A stretch of 64,000 nucleotides of DNA from Phorcus lineatus (taxonomy: Eukaryota; Mollusca; Gastropoda; Trochida; Trochidae), in contig OV121090.1 of assembly GCA_921293015.1 (NCBI GenBank), positions 17,763,304 to 17,827,303 of the forward strand, read 5' to 3'. Both the position numbers and the translations under genes were made by a program. Every line of letters starts with the position of its first letter. Position 1 is the stretch's first letter. Shown piece by piece: positions 25,366 to 39,103 of this stretch. Below the pieces are notes generated by a model. That model made no database searches, was not told the origin of the DNA, and worked only from the letters and a program-made list of their open reading frames with translations.

Positions 25366-26396
25366 CTTTCTTAACTGACAACTTCTAGATTGCAACTACA
25401 ACAGTTAATCAAAGTCATATTGAAAAGGTTCAATTTGTACTATTCAAAATATTTTGATCAAAAACGCTAAATTTTTACTAACATTTAAATATCAATTACC
25501 TTCAGAAATAGACTACAAGAGATTTATGACGTTGATGCAGTAGTTATAATTTACTGATAATAACAACATGTAACTAAATTTTTCAAATAAAATATTTTTA
25601 TTTTAGTCATCAAGAGATTAATGACCTTAATAGCATGAATTAAATTAACTCAAATTAAAAAGATACAACAACTTAAACTATAAAAAATATTTTGATTAAA
25701 AAATATAGATTTTGAAATCATTTTCAATTTTAAATACTTTCAATTGTGTACTACAAAATTCTCTAGGGAAGGATTAACCAATGTCCAAAAGCAAAATCTA
25801 GATTTTGATGATAATGATAATCCAAAACTAAGTCCTTTTGCACTAAAGGTCACATAGTCTTAAACTCAACAAACAGTACAGCCTACTTCAAAGGTATTCA
25901 AGTTCTTGATTCTTAGCACAATCGAACCAATTGAGGAAGTACCGTTATATACTGAACACAAAAAGAAACGCCAATCAAGAATTATAGGAAACATATGCAT
26001 TTTGTTGAATCAAAGTTAATTGCCTTCCCTTCATTCTGGTTAGGGTCTTTGTGAAATGATTAATGCCATTTACGATTGAACCAGAGCAGCCAACCATAAA
26101 GCAACCATTTCTCATATACAGAAGTGGAAGATTTTGCATTTTTTGCTGTTTACTTTATAATGGTATTGAAAATTTATACTTTGTATCAGTGTTCATTTGT
26201 TTTCACTGCTCAATCATGTTTTTCTTAACATGATTCAGCCGTGTGCAAACCTACAAATATGAAATTTGTCGTCGATCCTTTATAAGACATATCACAGTTA
26301 TAAGCATTCTTCATGATGATTCAAAAGTAGCAACATCTTAATCTTGGTTATGACCATTTAATTACCCTTAAGATTCAATCAGTTTACCCTTTCACA

Positions 26397-26600
26397 GATA
26401 ATAATAATAATAATAATATTGTGGATATTTATATGGCGCCTTTTCCACGTCCTAAGACATGCTCAAAGCGCTGCCTACATCATTACCCTGAGAGAAAGTG
26501 TACTTTCAAAGCTGCTACTAAGCGCTAAGTCCGTACAACCCTATATTCAGGTACCCATTTTAACAGCTGGGTGGACTGAGTGAGATATTGGGGGTAGCTT
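26397..26600 (+). repeat. Dispersed repeat with ATA microsatellite end
   Basis: An ATA run is followed by GTGGATATTTATATGGCGCC, CATGCTCAAAGCGCT and AGCTGGGTGGACTGAGTGAG. A second, more decayed copy without the ATA run lies at 39168-39290 (GTGGATATTTGTATGGCACC, CATGCTCAAAACACT). I recognise this as a widespread type of invertebrate short repeat but cannot name it. Confidence 0.65.
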
Positions 26601-27729
26601 ATTTCTATAGCCAATGAACAGTCCAAAACTACTTCCTGTTAATGTGTTATTCCTGTAAATCATTCACTCAGAATGATTTGACACTAACCAATTCAGCAGC
26701 AGATGGACTAAAATTGTCCATCTTAAAAATATCAATATCGCCTTAACCAACTTAAACATCAAAATATGAACTTTTGTAACCTCTGGTATTTGAACAGTTT
26801 CTTTACAGAAAGAACCAAAATCGTCTCGACAAATTTTCACGTCAAAGTCTTCATTAAGACTGATTTCCAGAGAGCTACCACCATCAATTGTCATCATGGC
26901 GACCCTGCACGTTTAGCATACAGACTCACAAGTCAAGATTATCATCAATGTGTCGACCCAGCCCAAAGTCACGAAGAACTTCAGTAGCAAGTTAATCACA
27001 CACACACCAAATGGACTTCTTTCTCATTAACACTTGTGAACTGGCCTTTCAACTTTTGGGGCCATACCCAAGGTGAAGTGTTTTGGGATTAATTGAAGCC
27101 TTACAATGAGTTCTTTGATTTCAGAATAATGCAGTTCGGTACAACTTGGGACCTGTGAATTTCCTAGATTATGTCTTGATACAGTTTGAGATATTTCTTT
27201 GGCTTTTGGCTACATGATACAATTTAAAGTTTTTCAATCTTGATGACTTAAACATTTACTTAAAAAAGTAATCAATTTCAGGATTTTGTATTGGTGCCAA
27301 ATTTCTGGTATAATTTTTCTTAAAATCTTGCAGTATGTGCATGTTATTTGAGTTAGAAAATGCAGATGATTACAGATTGGAACTTTTTTTGGACTTGATT
27401 CACTGTACTTTTCTCAAAGGAAGTCTTCATGGTTTCATGAAAAGCAAAATTACTGTTGGAAATGTCATAATCTTAATTATCCCATGGATTGTTTTCACAT
27501 TGACAGCCTATACCACATTTGTTGGAAGTATGGACAAAGCGTGACTATTGAATGATTTGGAAGTCTAAATGATTCTTCAATGATGTTGAAGGACTCTGTG
27601 TGTTATCATCAATCACAATTCTTTGACATAATGAAATAACAATTCTGTTTATCTAAGATCTTCGACATCGAGTGACCATTTGCGGTAAGGTATACGTCAG
27701 CTGTTTCTCTTCAGAAAATGGTTATTGAT

Positions 27730-28460
27730 CACAATTCAAAACATGATGTTTACGTTGGTCGCTGGAATGGTCTTGCCCTTAAAGGTAAGTGCCATCTCTT
27801 TTTCTCTCAAGGATGAAATATTATCTGGACCTTAATCAATAAAAAAGCGTTTGATACAGTTATGAATAGGTACAATGTTTACAAATACCTGCTTAACAGG
27901 GAAAGCTATGTGCTGGAATGGGTATTTTACCAAAATGATAAGCGTCAAGAGTTTCTCTTAGAATTTTTGGTACCATTAGAACTGTTATCAATAAAAAATA
28001 TTCAATACAATAATGAAAAGGTATGATATGTGAAATTTTACAACCGACAAATACCATCTACATCAAAATAGTAATTTTTCTAAAATGATAAATGGCAAAT
28101 GACATCTTTCATTTTATAATTTGTTATAAATCACAAAAGTTCAATACCATCATAATTATGTAGATATAATACTTATAATTTAGCAACCAACATGGTATGC
28201 CATAAGCTGGAATGGCTCTTTTACCAAAATTGTAGGCGCCAAGATTTTCCTTCAGACTCTTATGTAGCATCAGAACTGTTATCAATCACAAATGTTCAAT
28301 ATAATTATATATAGATAATATATGTACAACTACATGTATGCCAGAATAGTCATTTTACCAAAACACTAAGCGCCATTGGTTTCTCTCAAAGACCTCTCAG
28401 AATTTTTATCAATCACAATTGTTAAATACAATGATGAATAGGAGTTATGTTTGCTGGCAA
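27730..28460. repeat. Degenerate minisatellite, about 150 bp unit
   Basis: About five diverged units share, in order, GCTGGAATGG, TTTTACCAAAATGATAAGCGCC, TTTCTCTnAGA, GAACTGTTATCAATCACAA and TTCAATACAATGATGAATA. Units begin near 27765, 27910, 28060 (weak), 28210 and 28345. A further eroded unit may precede it near 27600. Confidence 0.65.
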
Positions 28461-28939
28461 GATATTACCATATCAATCCCATGTTTACTCGATGTGGTGT
28501 TTACTTGGTAAACATCAGCTTGTTCAGACATCTGTTTATTCACGGTGTCCGAGAGTGATTGAATTCTTCTTGACTGATAGAGGGTTTATATCAACACAGG
28601 CACTGATACTTTCAAATATTGCTCCCCATCAATCATAATTTGCGACAAGTTTGAATGAAACATAAATATTGGGAATATTCTATTGAATCGCCTCTCTAAA
28701 TGATGGAACTCTCACATGTTAAAAGGTAAACATCAGTTTAGGGGGGTGTCAAACTTTTGATAATATTGATATTAAAAGTACAATATTTTAAAAATAATAT
28801 CAATTTCTTAGGATATTTGATTTTTTAGATATAAAACATCATCTTGATATTGCTTCTTGCTTCAAAAATTGTAAATTTATTCTCTTCTGGGTATTGATGA
28901 CAAGACATTTCACTCATTTCAATGTATGTTAAACTATTT

Positions 28940-29004
28940 TGATAAGCCCCCTCTTATAAATTTTCCTTATACTAGGGACACCTATAATACTTCGAATACG
29001 GTAA
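28940..29004. mobile_element. Solo end of the TTACCG TIR MITE family
   Basis: GATAAGCCCCCTCTTATAAA followed by ACTTCGAATACGGTAA matches the right terminus of the 4508 element in content and order. No partner end was found, so it is a fragment. Confidence 0.5.
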
Positions 29005-29014
29005 ATAGCCTTAG

Positions 29015-29275
29015 TTTTCAGATCTACCACAATTTTCCATTGATCTGATTTACAAACAATTGACCAAATTATTTCTTAACCAGATCTACCACAATACTTG
29101 CTTCTGATCTTCCAAATTACAACTTTAGTTTTCCAGATGTATCAAAATATTCCATTAACCTAACAGACCAAGAACTGAATAATAAAATACACTTATTCTT
29201 GTTTTCCAGATCTACTACAATAACCCATGGCAACTACCTCCTAACTTCCAACTTGAGTTATCCAGATGTACCACC
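29015..29275. repeat. Degenerate repeat of a CCAGATCTACCACAA motif
   Basis: CAGATCTACCACAA, CCAGATCTACCACAA, CCAGATGTATCAAAA, CCAGATCTACTACAA and CCAGATGTACCACC occur at about 29020, 29082, 29135, 29207 and 29260, 50-75 bp apart, often after a TTTTC or TTATC run. Confidence 0.55.
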
Positions 29276-30904
29276 TTATTTCAAGGATCTGATTAACGAA
29301 GGTTGTTTCTTTGGCCACCAGGGGTCTCTCATCTCAAACCTGATGGATTAACCACACTCATGAACCATATCAAAATCAAGAACCGTCAATGATATTAGCA
29401 GCAAAGCCTCATGGGAAATAAAATCTGGATAAGATGAGACGGAATAACCTGACAGGTTCTCAATAAATTATGGATAATTTTCTTACCATTCCACTTCTCC
29501 CCTGATACCTTGTATTTCTTCAAAGAGATCTTTTTGCAGCTGATGAAATTGATTTAAATTTCATTTTATTCTATTGAATCTTTTTTTTAATGACTGAATT
29601 AACTTATGCAACATTATGTCTTGTTATACAAATACAAATTTATTTTGAATCTTTTTCAATGAATATCAAAGATTTATTTAAAGTATTTTAAAAAGTTCCT
29701 ATTCAAATGAATTTATAATTCTTTCATTGGTAACTGTAATTTTCCTCAACTGAGAATGCTAATGTTACATTAGAAAAACCAACAGTGTTTTCACATTTTT
29801 TACTGTAAGTCATCATAAATCAAAGATTTTAAAAATTTCAAACAAGGGAATGATTAAAATGAATAGCATTTTGTTTAAACTCATAAAACTAAAGTATAAA
29901 TTCTTTCTAAAAAACTTCAGAAAATGTTTCAAGGTGCAGGCATTAATAAAAAAAAACGTGAGACATCAAATCTCTAGATACCATTTCACATTCATCAGTG
30001 CACTTGTAATAATGAGATTCAAGACAATTGAAATACAATCAATGGAGTGAAAAATTGCAAAAATATTGATAAAACAACATTGAGATATTGTCAACCAACA
30101 CAGCCATTATTGACAAAAACAATGTCAACACATTGTTGAGCTAATTGTCCAATGATGCAAGATTTTCAAATTTCAAGCATTTCTATGTGCTGAGAATGTA
30201 AAGGGGCATAACTCAAATGTTAGCATAGGAGACCACTAAAAAAAGTTATGTTTGGTCACTAATTACTTGAATCAAGTTCAGAACAGATTTAGTTCACAGG
30301 GGCCAATCCTGACAGCGAGAACACACAAAAACAACAAATATAATCAGAAAATATTGATTCTATGAGAAATGGTATGCTCAAAAGCAAAAGATCATGTGTA
30401 GGTTTTCATAATGTAAAATGGAAGATAAATCGTATTTTCGCAGTTTGTTTGATTATTGACAGCTTAATAACTTTAATTGATTTTGGAGTAAGACAGAAAA
30501 TATAAAAAGATATAAAAAGAACTTGAAGTTATTGACTTTTTGAAAAATGAAAATGGCATAAAAAATCTAATTCATTTTATTTTGATACTTTTAATTTCGT
30601 TAAGCTGAATTAATTTTTTTTACTCTGTTAACTCAAGTTATTCTTGTTACTACGTATTCAAAACCAAACCATGAAAAATTCATAGTTTGTGGTGAGCGGG
30701 TATGCCAAATATAAATCACTCAACAAGCCATATACAGTCAAACAAATTCAGGTCTATAGTTTGTTGTTGAACTAACAGGCATCATACCAACCCACCCACC
30801 CCACCCACCCCCGCCAGTCTTAATATCAACGGCTAATTCAAACCTTGCTTTAAACCAATCAAAATTTGTGCAGCGCCGTAATTAAAAGTTGCACTTCTCA
30901 TAAG

Positions 30905-30965
30905 GTAAGATAGATAAGATGAGATAATCTTTATTGTCCCAAAAGGGAAATTTGTTTTGTTTAAT
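30905..30965. repeat. Retroelement-like 3' tail
   Basis: GATAAGATGAGATAATCTTT followed by ATTGTCCCAAAAGGGAAATTTG is a conserved 3' end seen in several animal LINE families. No coding part is adjacent that I can recognise. Confidence 0.5.
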
Positions 30966-31599
30966 TACAATTCTCCAGAAATGTGATGACAACTAATAAC
31001 ATTATATTTTCAAAACAATTCATGTCAAAACAGTTAACATAGACTAGGATAGATAGTTTACATATACAAGAAAAACTTCATGCAACATTAGACAGAATTT
31101 ATTTCTCCAATGCTTCACGGAATGAATGATCGGCGGAACCTGTTTGTTTGAAAAGTCGGCATACGCAGCCTACGTCCAGAAGGTAATGTCGAATATTAAA
31201 AGAACATTTCTCATGGTTATCTTGAGTGGTTGCAGTCGCCTGGACTACAAGCACAGCAAAGTTGGGAAAGTGGCAAGTCCTATCTTAGCGAGTCATTGGG
31301 GTTGGTGCAATTACAGGCCATCCATGAGAATACGTGAAGAATTAGAGAAAAAGAAAAGATAATCTACTTGATTTATTAGAGTTATTTTAGAAACTGACGT
31401 GATGAAGGGAAATAAGACTGTTGGATACTCGACTTCTTTTTAGCAACCGTAACACTAGCTGTTATCGAGAAGGTGAATGGTGTTATCAACTACACTCATG
31501 TTAAAAGAATATCAGAATCATGTTTATTCAGTATTTCAGGCCACATGGCCCATGGTACAATTGTATGAGAAAATCAATACAACATTGTCACATGACCAA

Positions 31600-31909
31600 G
31601 ATTAAACTAGGAAGATCTTAAGCTGAATATTTTTGAAAGGTAAATAGATGTTATTCGAATTATATTTACATCATGTGTGTCAAGTATTTGCTGCATTGTT
31701 AATCTAGATGTACAATATTTGTTAATGGACATAAAATACTCATTTCGAAGAAAAGAATATCTATTACATATAAAGAAAACATGGTACTCATTTTCTACAG
31801 CATTTTTGTCACAATGCAAACACATAGAGTCAATGTCAGAAACATTACCACTTTTCTTACGTTGATGATTCACTCTAAAATCGTGAAGGGAAATGCGAAA
31901 TTTACACAT
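31600..31909 (-). mobile_element. LINE ORF2 C-terminal remnant
   Basis: A 100-residue open frame begins FRISLHDFRVNHQRK and contains CLHCDKNAVENEYHVFFIC followed by a Tyr/Arg-rich helix. This is the CxxC...ExExHxxFxC knuckle at the end of many invertebrate LINE ORF2 proteins. It is truncated upstream by a stop and followed at 31515-31570 by what looks like the 3' tail. Only the last part of the element is present. Confidence 0.75.
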
Positions 31910-34464
31910 TGATCATGTTAAAAGAGAAACTCTGTGAGATGTTGGACTTCCATATGTCAATCTTTATCAATGGTGTCATTTTATCAAGCTGACGAAAGTA
32001 TCATAGAAAGCCAACTGGTTTAGTCGGCAACACTATTGAGATATACAGTCGCAACTTGAAACAAAAACTTGACAATTAGTTGAAGTAATTTTAGAAACGT
32101 CCCCAAGGAAGAGAAAAAGATTTATGTAGTTAGGAGCTGATGAAGTTTGGTAGGTTCTAAAACAAGTTTTCATGTGCATTAAACATCTGCTTTTGCTTTC
32201 TGCACTTCTTATAGGCTGTTATCCATTTTCATTGAAAACTAGTAATTATGGTATATTTTTTTATTTGCAGATGAATATGTAAGATGTTTTGAATATACGA
32301 AGCTGTATATTACTACATTAAGATAAGTAACTTTGTACCAAAGGCAAAAATATGTCATGAACAACAAAGACCATCTCTTTAAGTGAGATAGTGATTTATT
32401 GTTTAGGGCAGCTTGGGGAAATAGTTCAGCCATTAGCAGCGCAAATGTGTTTAAATCTTTAAAACATCTTTATTCATATCTGCAATTTTAGAGTGGCCTT
32501 ACTATGGAGCCTGTTCTCATTAAAGAGAAAATAAATGATTTTCAATGTGTTTAATTTGACTTCCTACCTGTCAAAACTTCAAATAATGGTACATAAATTC
32601 AAAAATTCAAATCACCTGCGATGTCCACCCCTTAGAATCCAAAACAGGACAAAGTTTTCTATGAAAATTTAACTACACTTATATATGTGTCCAAGACACA
32701 ATCAGACGTACAATTAACGTTAATTAATACAAGTTATATAACCTTTTAAACATAGTGAGCAAAGATTTTGGAAAAAAAAAGTTACTTTATCTGTGAATTG
32801 AAACTACCTCGGGTATATATATTAAAGGTATACCATGACTCTTAAGTACAAAATGTCTGCAAAGAGTATAAAAAATCTACCCAAGGAAAAAAACAATGCA
32901 ACATATTTTTTAATGAAAATCGGACAATACTATCTTTTAAGCATCATAGGTGATATTGTTTCTATCCCTTTCTAATGACCTGAATCAATTCTTTTTTTAT
33001 TTAAGAAATCTCCAAGCACTTAAAAAGCAACTACTCATAATTCAAAATTGAATTGAATAGCCTTAATCATATTCTTGAATCGAGTATTCAAACATGTTAA
33101 GATTCTTAAACAATCTTATTTTGTAAAGGAATAATAGGTAATGAAACACCAAATCAATCGTCTTCAAAAATAGATTAACAAATCTGTTCCTGAATATTTT
33201 CTATAGTCTAAATCTTCTAATCGACTTCATCACAAAACTACCAATTGAACAGCTTAATGAAATCATCAACTACCTCACAAATCATTTATTCTAAAATAAT
33301 TATCACGAAATTAATTTCGAAATTTGGCAGATTAATTGAAATAACATAACATTTTACAGATATATGAGACAGATATGATATTGATAGTAATTACTGTTTC
33401 CAAATCTGTTCTTAATATTTTTCATGAATTCAAAATTTAAAATGACAATTACTAACAAAATTATAAACCTTATAAATATATAAAATCTTCTTCTACCTGG
33501 CGTGTGGGAAAATCCAAAATCAATTCTCAATCAAAATCGTATTTTAAAACTTCAAAATATTTATAAAAAATCAAAATGTCATAACTTTTCAAAATCTCCT
33601 ACCTGGAACACAGGACCGATCATTTTCCAGAATTTATAAAAATTTCACAGAATCAATCCAAAATGGCATATACAATGTCCGCAGGTTTACGGCCAGCAAC
33701 GACCATCGCAACTCCTTAACTGTCAGCAAGTTTCAATCGTCTGAGTCTCCTCACGCTAAAATCAATATTTGAAAAAGAGGCTATTGTGCGCCAAGACTAT
33801 GTTTACGGCCCGAGCAACTGCCAAGACTTTAGTTCGACATCATTGTTTAAGACGAATGGTTTAAAAACTATTGGACGATGTTCCCAAAAGCGCACATCAA
33901 TGTTTAAAACAGATTACAAACTATTTCTTTACAACAGGTTTACCACCGTCAGTTGGGTTCATCTTTGGAGTGAGTTATTTGTATATTTGGGGAAGGTTTT
34001 GACGACAATTAGCGTTTGAGATTTTTCATCCAGATATTAAATTCATGCACGTTTGTTGGATTTTTTTTTTCATCTTTCAGGTTTGTTTGCAAAAAAATAT
34101 AAAAGGATTTATACATTAAAATAACTTTATATGCCATTTTTCTCGTATGTTGAATATTCTTTTTAAATAAAAAATGTCAAAAAAATATCTTGAAATATTT
34201 GATCAAAATAACTTGGATTGTTCGATTTAATTTTAAGTTCTAAAGTTTGTGTACAAGGGTTAAATATGTGCAACTATTTTTTATGTATATGTTTTTGATT
34301 AAAATTGTTACAAAATAATCTTGAAATTGACAAAATGTTAAATATTAATGATTATTAATATTCAAAATAACATTTTATACATCTTGAAATTGAGCAAAAA
34401 AGAGCAAATGGCTTTCATTTATTGCAAAGAATAGACGTGTGCTTTATTCAGACATCTTATTTGA

Positions 34465-34774
34465 GGTTTAAAGCTGCTTTCAAGAATATTTTACTGACAT
34501 CCCTGCTTGTATTATTGTGGGGAAAAGCCTGCAACACCAATTTGGCTAAGCATTCTGGTGAAACCTGCAAGCATTAGCTAGATCTAGACATCCATGGGTG
34601 GAAAATTCAGTATAGCATTGCACCCAAACCTTACTGTACATAGAACTGTTCTCTACTGCAGGAAAAGTTGCCATGCCCATGGCGGGATTTGAACCCCAGA
34701 CCTCTCAATCAAAGCACCTTAACAGTTGAAATTTAAAGCCTGTGCAATAATATTATCGTCATGAAGTCGGACCC
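34465..34774 (-). mobile_element. SINE copy, near full length, diverged
   Basis: Body, B-box-like GGGATTTGAACC and a degenerate head ending in GTCGGACCC are present. TCTTATTTGA flanks the copy at 34455-34464 and 34775-34784, a likely target duplication. The tail repeat has been lost or is very short. Confidence 0.8.
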
Positions 34775-37700
34775 TCTTATTTGATAAAGGAATTCTGAAC
34801 AACTTATCAAATTATCTGGCAATCGCAAACTTTTATTTTGATCTGGTCTGTTGTGAAATCATTGTAGGGTTATATGTTCATATTTAGTTAAGAAACTAGG
34901 AACAAGCTATCAATTCAATGCAATCATGAACTATGACCGAACAATCGAAAGATAAATGTTTTACTTTGAGAAGGCATTAATAGACTTGAAAGTCGTTTGA
35001 AAATAAACTACTAAAGAATATATTCCAATTAAACAAAACACTAAAATGAATCTTAAATTTGTTGGCGTCAAAATAAAAATTTATTGTCCATAATTTACCT
35101 TAAGGTGAGGCCTTCTTGGATTGTACATCTTGTCATTGAGTTGTTGTTACTGTTTTTTTTTTAGAATAACGAGGAACCACTTTATCAAGCAAATTTAACC
35201 ATGATAAAATTTGAATGAGTTTTAAGCCTATGACTTAAATAATAAATTTAGAAGTATGTTCTAAAAAGGAATGAATAAACAGCGAGTATGAAATATACAT
35301 AGTTAGAAAACCCGTCCAAATTTATTTTCTTCTAGATAAATGTTAAAATAAAAGAAAACCTTTTCAAACCTAACTACCTTTATCTGGTTACTGACTATCA
35401 GAATAACCCTATCTCAAACATTTCAAAATTGTTTACTTTAAATAGAAATAAAGTTTGAGAACCCCAAAAAATTTGAATAACCAGATTTCCATTATGATTT
35501 CTATAGACTTGTCAACGCCAGAAACGTAAAATAAAGGATTCCAACCCAATATTCCCAGAGACACACGAAACACGTAACCCTGATCTTGAATAAAATGTTT
35601 GTTTATTCATTTTTTCAAATTTGGTTCATGTGCAGAAGTTAATCTTCTGAAAACACGCTTTGCAACTGATGTCGAAGTCTGGAAGGTCTGCCGTGACCCA
35701 GAATATCATTTTAATGCCGAATATGATCTTTGAATAAGCTGGAGAGATTTGGGGGAACTTCTTCTGCTGCCACGATAAATATTGTTATAACTTTTCGACA
35801 TTGAAGTGATAAGAAGGCCCTTTAGCATGAAAGATGACGACAAATATTCTCCTCTCCGCAAATTGTCTGAACTATCTTGTCAAATTCCTGGCCACATGGC
35901 TAACTGAAAACTCCACGTGAAATTCATTCGTAAGATGAGATTTTAAAGATTCTTTTTAAACTTTTCGACGAACGGCTTCCACTGAATTCTTTAATTTTGC
36001 TCAGATTTAATCTTGTTTTAATCATATTTTAAGAAAGTCATTCCGTTTGAAATTTGTTTACAGATTTGATTATTTTTCAATTTTTATAATCATAAAAAAG
36101 TGTTATTCTGGTCTCACGTTATCTTTTCTTATTACATTTCAAATCTTCAGCATTTTTAACAAAGATTAGATTTCAATTTTTAAAGGAAAAACTTTATCTT
36201 TTGTATTTAGAACATTTTTATTCAGGTGGAACAAGTTACATCCTGTTTTGAATCCTTGATCACCTGTTAAAAACATTCAAATGTAAATGGTGTAAATGTT
36301 TAAAAATATTCTTTTATCAAATACTTAAAATATCTCAACAATCTATTTCTGCCATTGTCATTGTTCAAAGCAAAATGACATATTCTAAACTTTGGACTCG
36401 ACTTCTGAATATATCTTTTGATAATGGAAATAAGTAGGATTTATCTGAAAGTTTATTTTTGACTGGTAAAAACTATTTCTGCTATAAGGGCGTGAATCAT
36501 TTAAAGATCTTACACTCTTTGTGAGTGCACTATTAATGTATGTTATAACATATTACCCCAAAGTAATTTTTAGGAGTTTGATAATAAATTTTTCAAATTC
36601 CTAAATGATAAATTTCCTTTTCAAAATCTTTATAATGGGGTGTCAATGTTAACACTACCTAAAAAAATATTTCAGTTTTCTCACTGGTCTGATTGTCACT
36701 GCAGTGATGATGTAAAAACCCTTGTAATATTTGTACCACAAACCTCAGATTCAAATGTGGTAACATAGTTTATCATTAGAAATACACGATTTCACGACAA
36801 TACTGCATAATGAATTGTGAAACCGAAATTTAAAACCTTGCCATGAAAATCAGGTCGATATTAATTTCTCACAAGAAATAGGTCACAACTTGTGCTTGGC
36901 AATATCCATCTTAAAAGTGTTAGACCCCCTCCCCCCAAATAATCTAATTATTACTCCATTAGATTCTCCTGATCATATCATGGCATAAGTCAATAGTCTG
37001 TTAAGGCCTCCTATAATCAACTCAAACATCCATTAGCAATATGCACTCCTGACAGGATGGGAAGAACTTTGATTCTATCTTTTAAGGTAAACGTCTCTGA
37101 TGTTTCGGTTATCAGTTAAGAAGTACATTTTATAAAGATTCATTTCAATTAGATTTTTTACAAGGATTTCAACTATGAAATGTTCCCATTAGCGATGAAA
37201 ATTCTTGATTTTACTCAAACTATGTGTCCTGGATATGGGGTATCAAACAGAAGTCCTTTCAATAGTTATTTTTATCAATTCTGTTTTGAAGATTACACAT
37301 GTTTTTAGTCTTATATATTAGAAAGTTGAAGACAGGTGCTTAATGACCTATATTTCAGAAATCAGCATCAACCTCATTAAAACATTTATAACACTCCCTG
37401 AAACTGCTACCTTTAAATCTTTCTACTTAAGTCACCTTAAATAGAATCTTATGCTATAAATGATTGTCTTGTGCTATTTTCATACTCTGTATGAAGATAA
37501 ACTTCATTTCAACAAAACTTGATGATGAATATATCATTGACAACACTTAAATGCAGCCTTGTTGTATGTGAAAGATTCTGGGAGGCACAGTATATGTTAA
37601 TCCCCGGATGTCACTAAAATTTGATAATTCAATCTATCTGCTTCTTAGCAAATTGATCAAATTCCTTTGCATGGCATAACTTGCACCAGCCCAATTGACT

Positions 37701-38174
37701 GGCTAAGTTATGTCTTGTTGCATAACCCCCTTTTTTGTGCTTGACATAGGGGCTGCTATGACAGTTCCTGATAGTCCAATGAGAATTGCAAATTTTTGCC
37801 GAAGGGAGTGCTTCACTTAAGACAGGCTAGCAGCAAGGTTATGATTAGTGAGTGATGGGGACTGGTGCACCTTAGGCCTTGGGGAGGAAGTTGGTCAAAG
37901 ATAAGCAATATGTGAATATTTCAAACCACTATAGGTAAAGAAACTTATCACATGTTTAACTGGGATGTACATGTTTTTAAAGGGTTACTTCTTGCAAGAT
38001 CAGAAGAATTAAAAAAAAATATCCACTCTATTTTATCAGGGCTGGATATAGAAGGAACTAGAATATCCTGGATGAATGACTGAAGAAATGAGAGCCATTG
38101 CACCTGTAGATCATCAAGTTGTATTATATACAATTTGAAGGCTCGTTGCACATGATCACCAAATATCAATTCGT

Positions 38175-38224
38175 AACCTAATTTGGTGAAAGAGTCTATA
38201 ACCTAATTTGGTGAAAGAGTCTAT
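38175..38224. repeat. Perfect 25 bp tandem duplication
   Basis: Two identical 25 bp units (AACCTAATTTGGTG..CTAT) lie head to tail at 38175-38199 and 38200-38224. Confidence 0.95.
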
Positions 38225-38528
38225 AGAAATGCATAATTTCAGCTTTTCTAGGCCTTGTTGTTCTGAAGAAGAGGATGAAAATAGCTTTTCAGGGCATAGC
38301 CCCTCTGGTTCTTTAATATAAGAGGTGGCAGAATCACAAAATATACCACTTAATTCCTAATTGGCTAAGGTACGTGTATACAAGCTTCAAACTCAATAGT
38401 AAGGGGTAAAAAAGGGTAAAGCTTTCAGAAGGCCAGATGGATGGGGACGGATGTTGGGAAGCAATGCCATGACAAACTCCATCAAGCCTTTCAGCCCTGA
38501 TTTGCAAGAAATCTAAACAACTTCTTAC

Positions 38529-38723
38529 CTTATCAAGAAGGTGGTAGCAGTTTGCGGTGCCCTCTATCCTTTCTCTCGTAGCTTCCAGCTGACTTGTGAA
38601 CTGGTGGAGGTGTTTCTTGAGCATGCGAGCAAGATCCTTATACCCCGTCGCCTCGTCAAAGTTACCCGTCTGGGTCAACATACTGGCTTCCTCCAACATG
38701 TCATTTCCTTTCTCTATGTGTTT
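38529..38723 (-). CDS. PLEKHG4: Exon h: spectrin-like repeat
   Basis: A phase 0-0 exon of 65 codons beginning KHIEKGNDMLEEAS and ending ANCYHLLDK. It is helical throughout: KDLARMLKKHLHQFTSQLEA matches LALRAQLTEFSRALAQR, and CYHLLDK matches AERLFQL, in human PLEKHG4. The acceptor has a long T tract before CAG|AAA and the donor is GATAAG|GTAAGAAG. The following intron is the longest in the window at 23.2 kb, yet the two flanking exons join directly in both frame and homology, so no exon appears to be missing between them. Confidence 0.9.
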
Positions 38724-38783
38724 CTGAAAAAAAAAATGTTCTGTAAAATAAAAATAGCATAATGTACTTCTTATGGAGTTGAG

Positions 38784-39103
38784 GTGAGGTGAGGTGAGTT
38801 GGGGTTTAACGCAGCTTTCAGGAGTATTTCACTTATATCGAGGCTGCTAGTATTATTGCAGGGAGAAAGCCCGCAACACTATCGTGGCTATGTATTGGGG
38901 TGAAACCTGCGAGCATCGGCTGGAACTAGCTAACCATGGGTGGTACTGCGCTGATATTCAGTGTAGCATTGCACCCAAACCTTACTGCGTGTAGAACAGT
39001 TCTCTACTGCAGACAAAGTTGCTGATCCCCTGGCGGGATTCGAACCACGGACCTCTTGATCCGAAGCCGAACACGCTAACCACTGTGCTATCCCGACCCC
39101 TTC
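38784..39103 (-). mobile_element. Full-length tRNA-headed SINE
   Basis: The most complete copy, about 320 bp. On the minus strand it starts with a tRNA-like head with A box (ATAGCACAGTGGTTAGCGTG) and B box (GGTTCGAATCC), then a body of about 230 bp, and ends with a TCACC repeat. ATGGAGTTGAG flanks it at 38773-38783 and 39104-39114. The head resembles a tRNA promoter read by RNA polymerase III; no functional tRNA is implied. Confidence 0.93.

Larger units (their letters stand above)
15372..38528 (-). other. Intron between exons h and i (23.2 kb)
   Basis: A phase 0 intron. Contents: SINEs (15840-16093, 17239-17547 with a head remnant near 17930, 34465-34774), degenerate tandem arrays (19070-19450, 27730-28460, 29015-29275), a hairpin element (22116-22272), foldback relatives (25085-25365), a dispersed ATA-linked repeat (26397-26600), repeat-type 3' tails (30905-30965, 31515-31570), a LINE remnant (31600-31909) and a 25 bp duplication (38175-38224). 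Long stretches such as 16.1-17.2, 32-34.4 and 34.8-38.1 kb hold nothing I recognise. I saw no unambiguous recursive splice site by eye. Confidence 0.7.

Noticed and set aside
31126-31362. 78-codon plus-strand frame near a repeat tail
   Set aside because: Looks codon-like in places, but no family was recognised and it neighbours retroelement debris.
38334-38528. Continuation of the exon h open frame past its donor
   Set aside because: The codons after the GATAAG|GTAAG donor are intron read-through; homology resumes in exon i.
39030-39103. tRNA-like A and B boxes
   Set aside because: They belong to the head of a full-length SINE with target duplications. No cloverleaf consistent with a functional tRNA gene was evident, and related heads recur in other copies.
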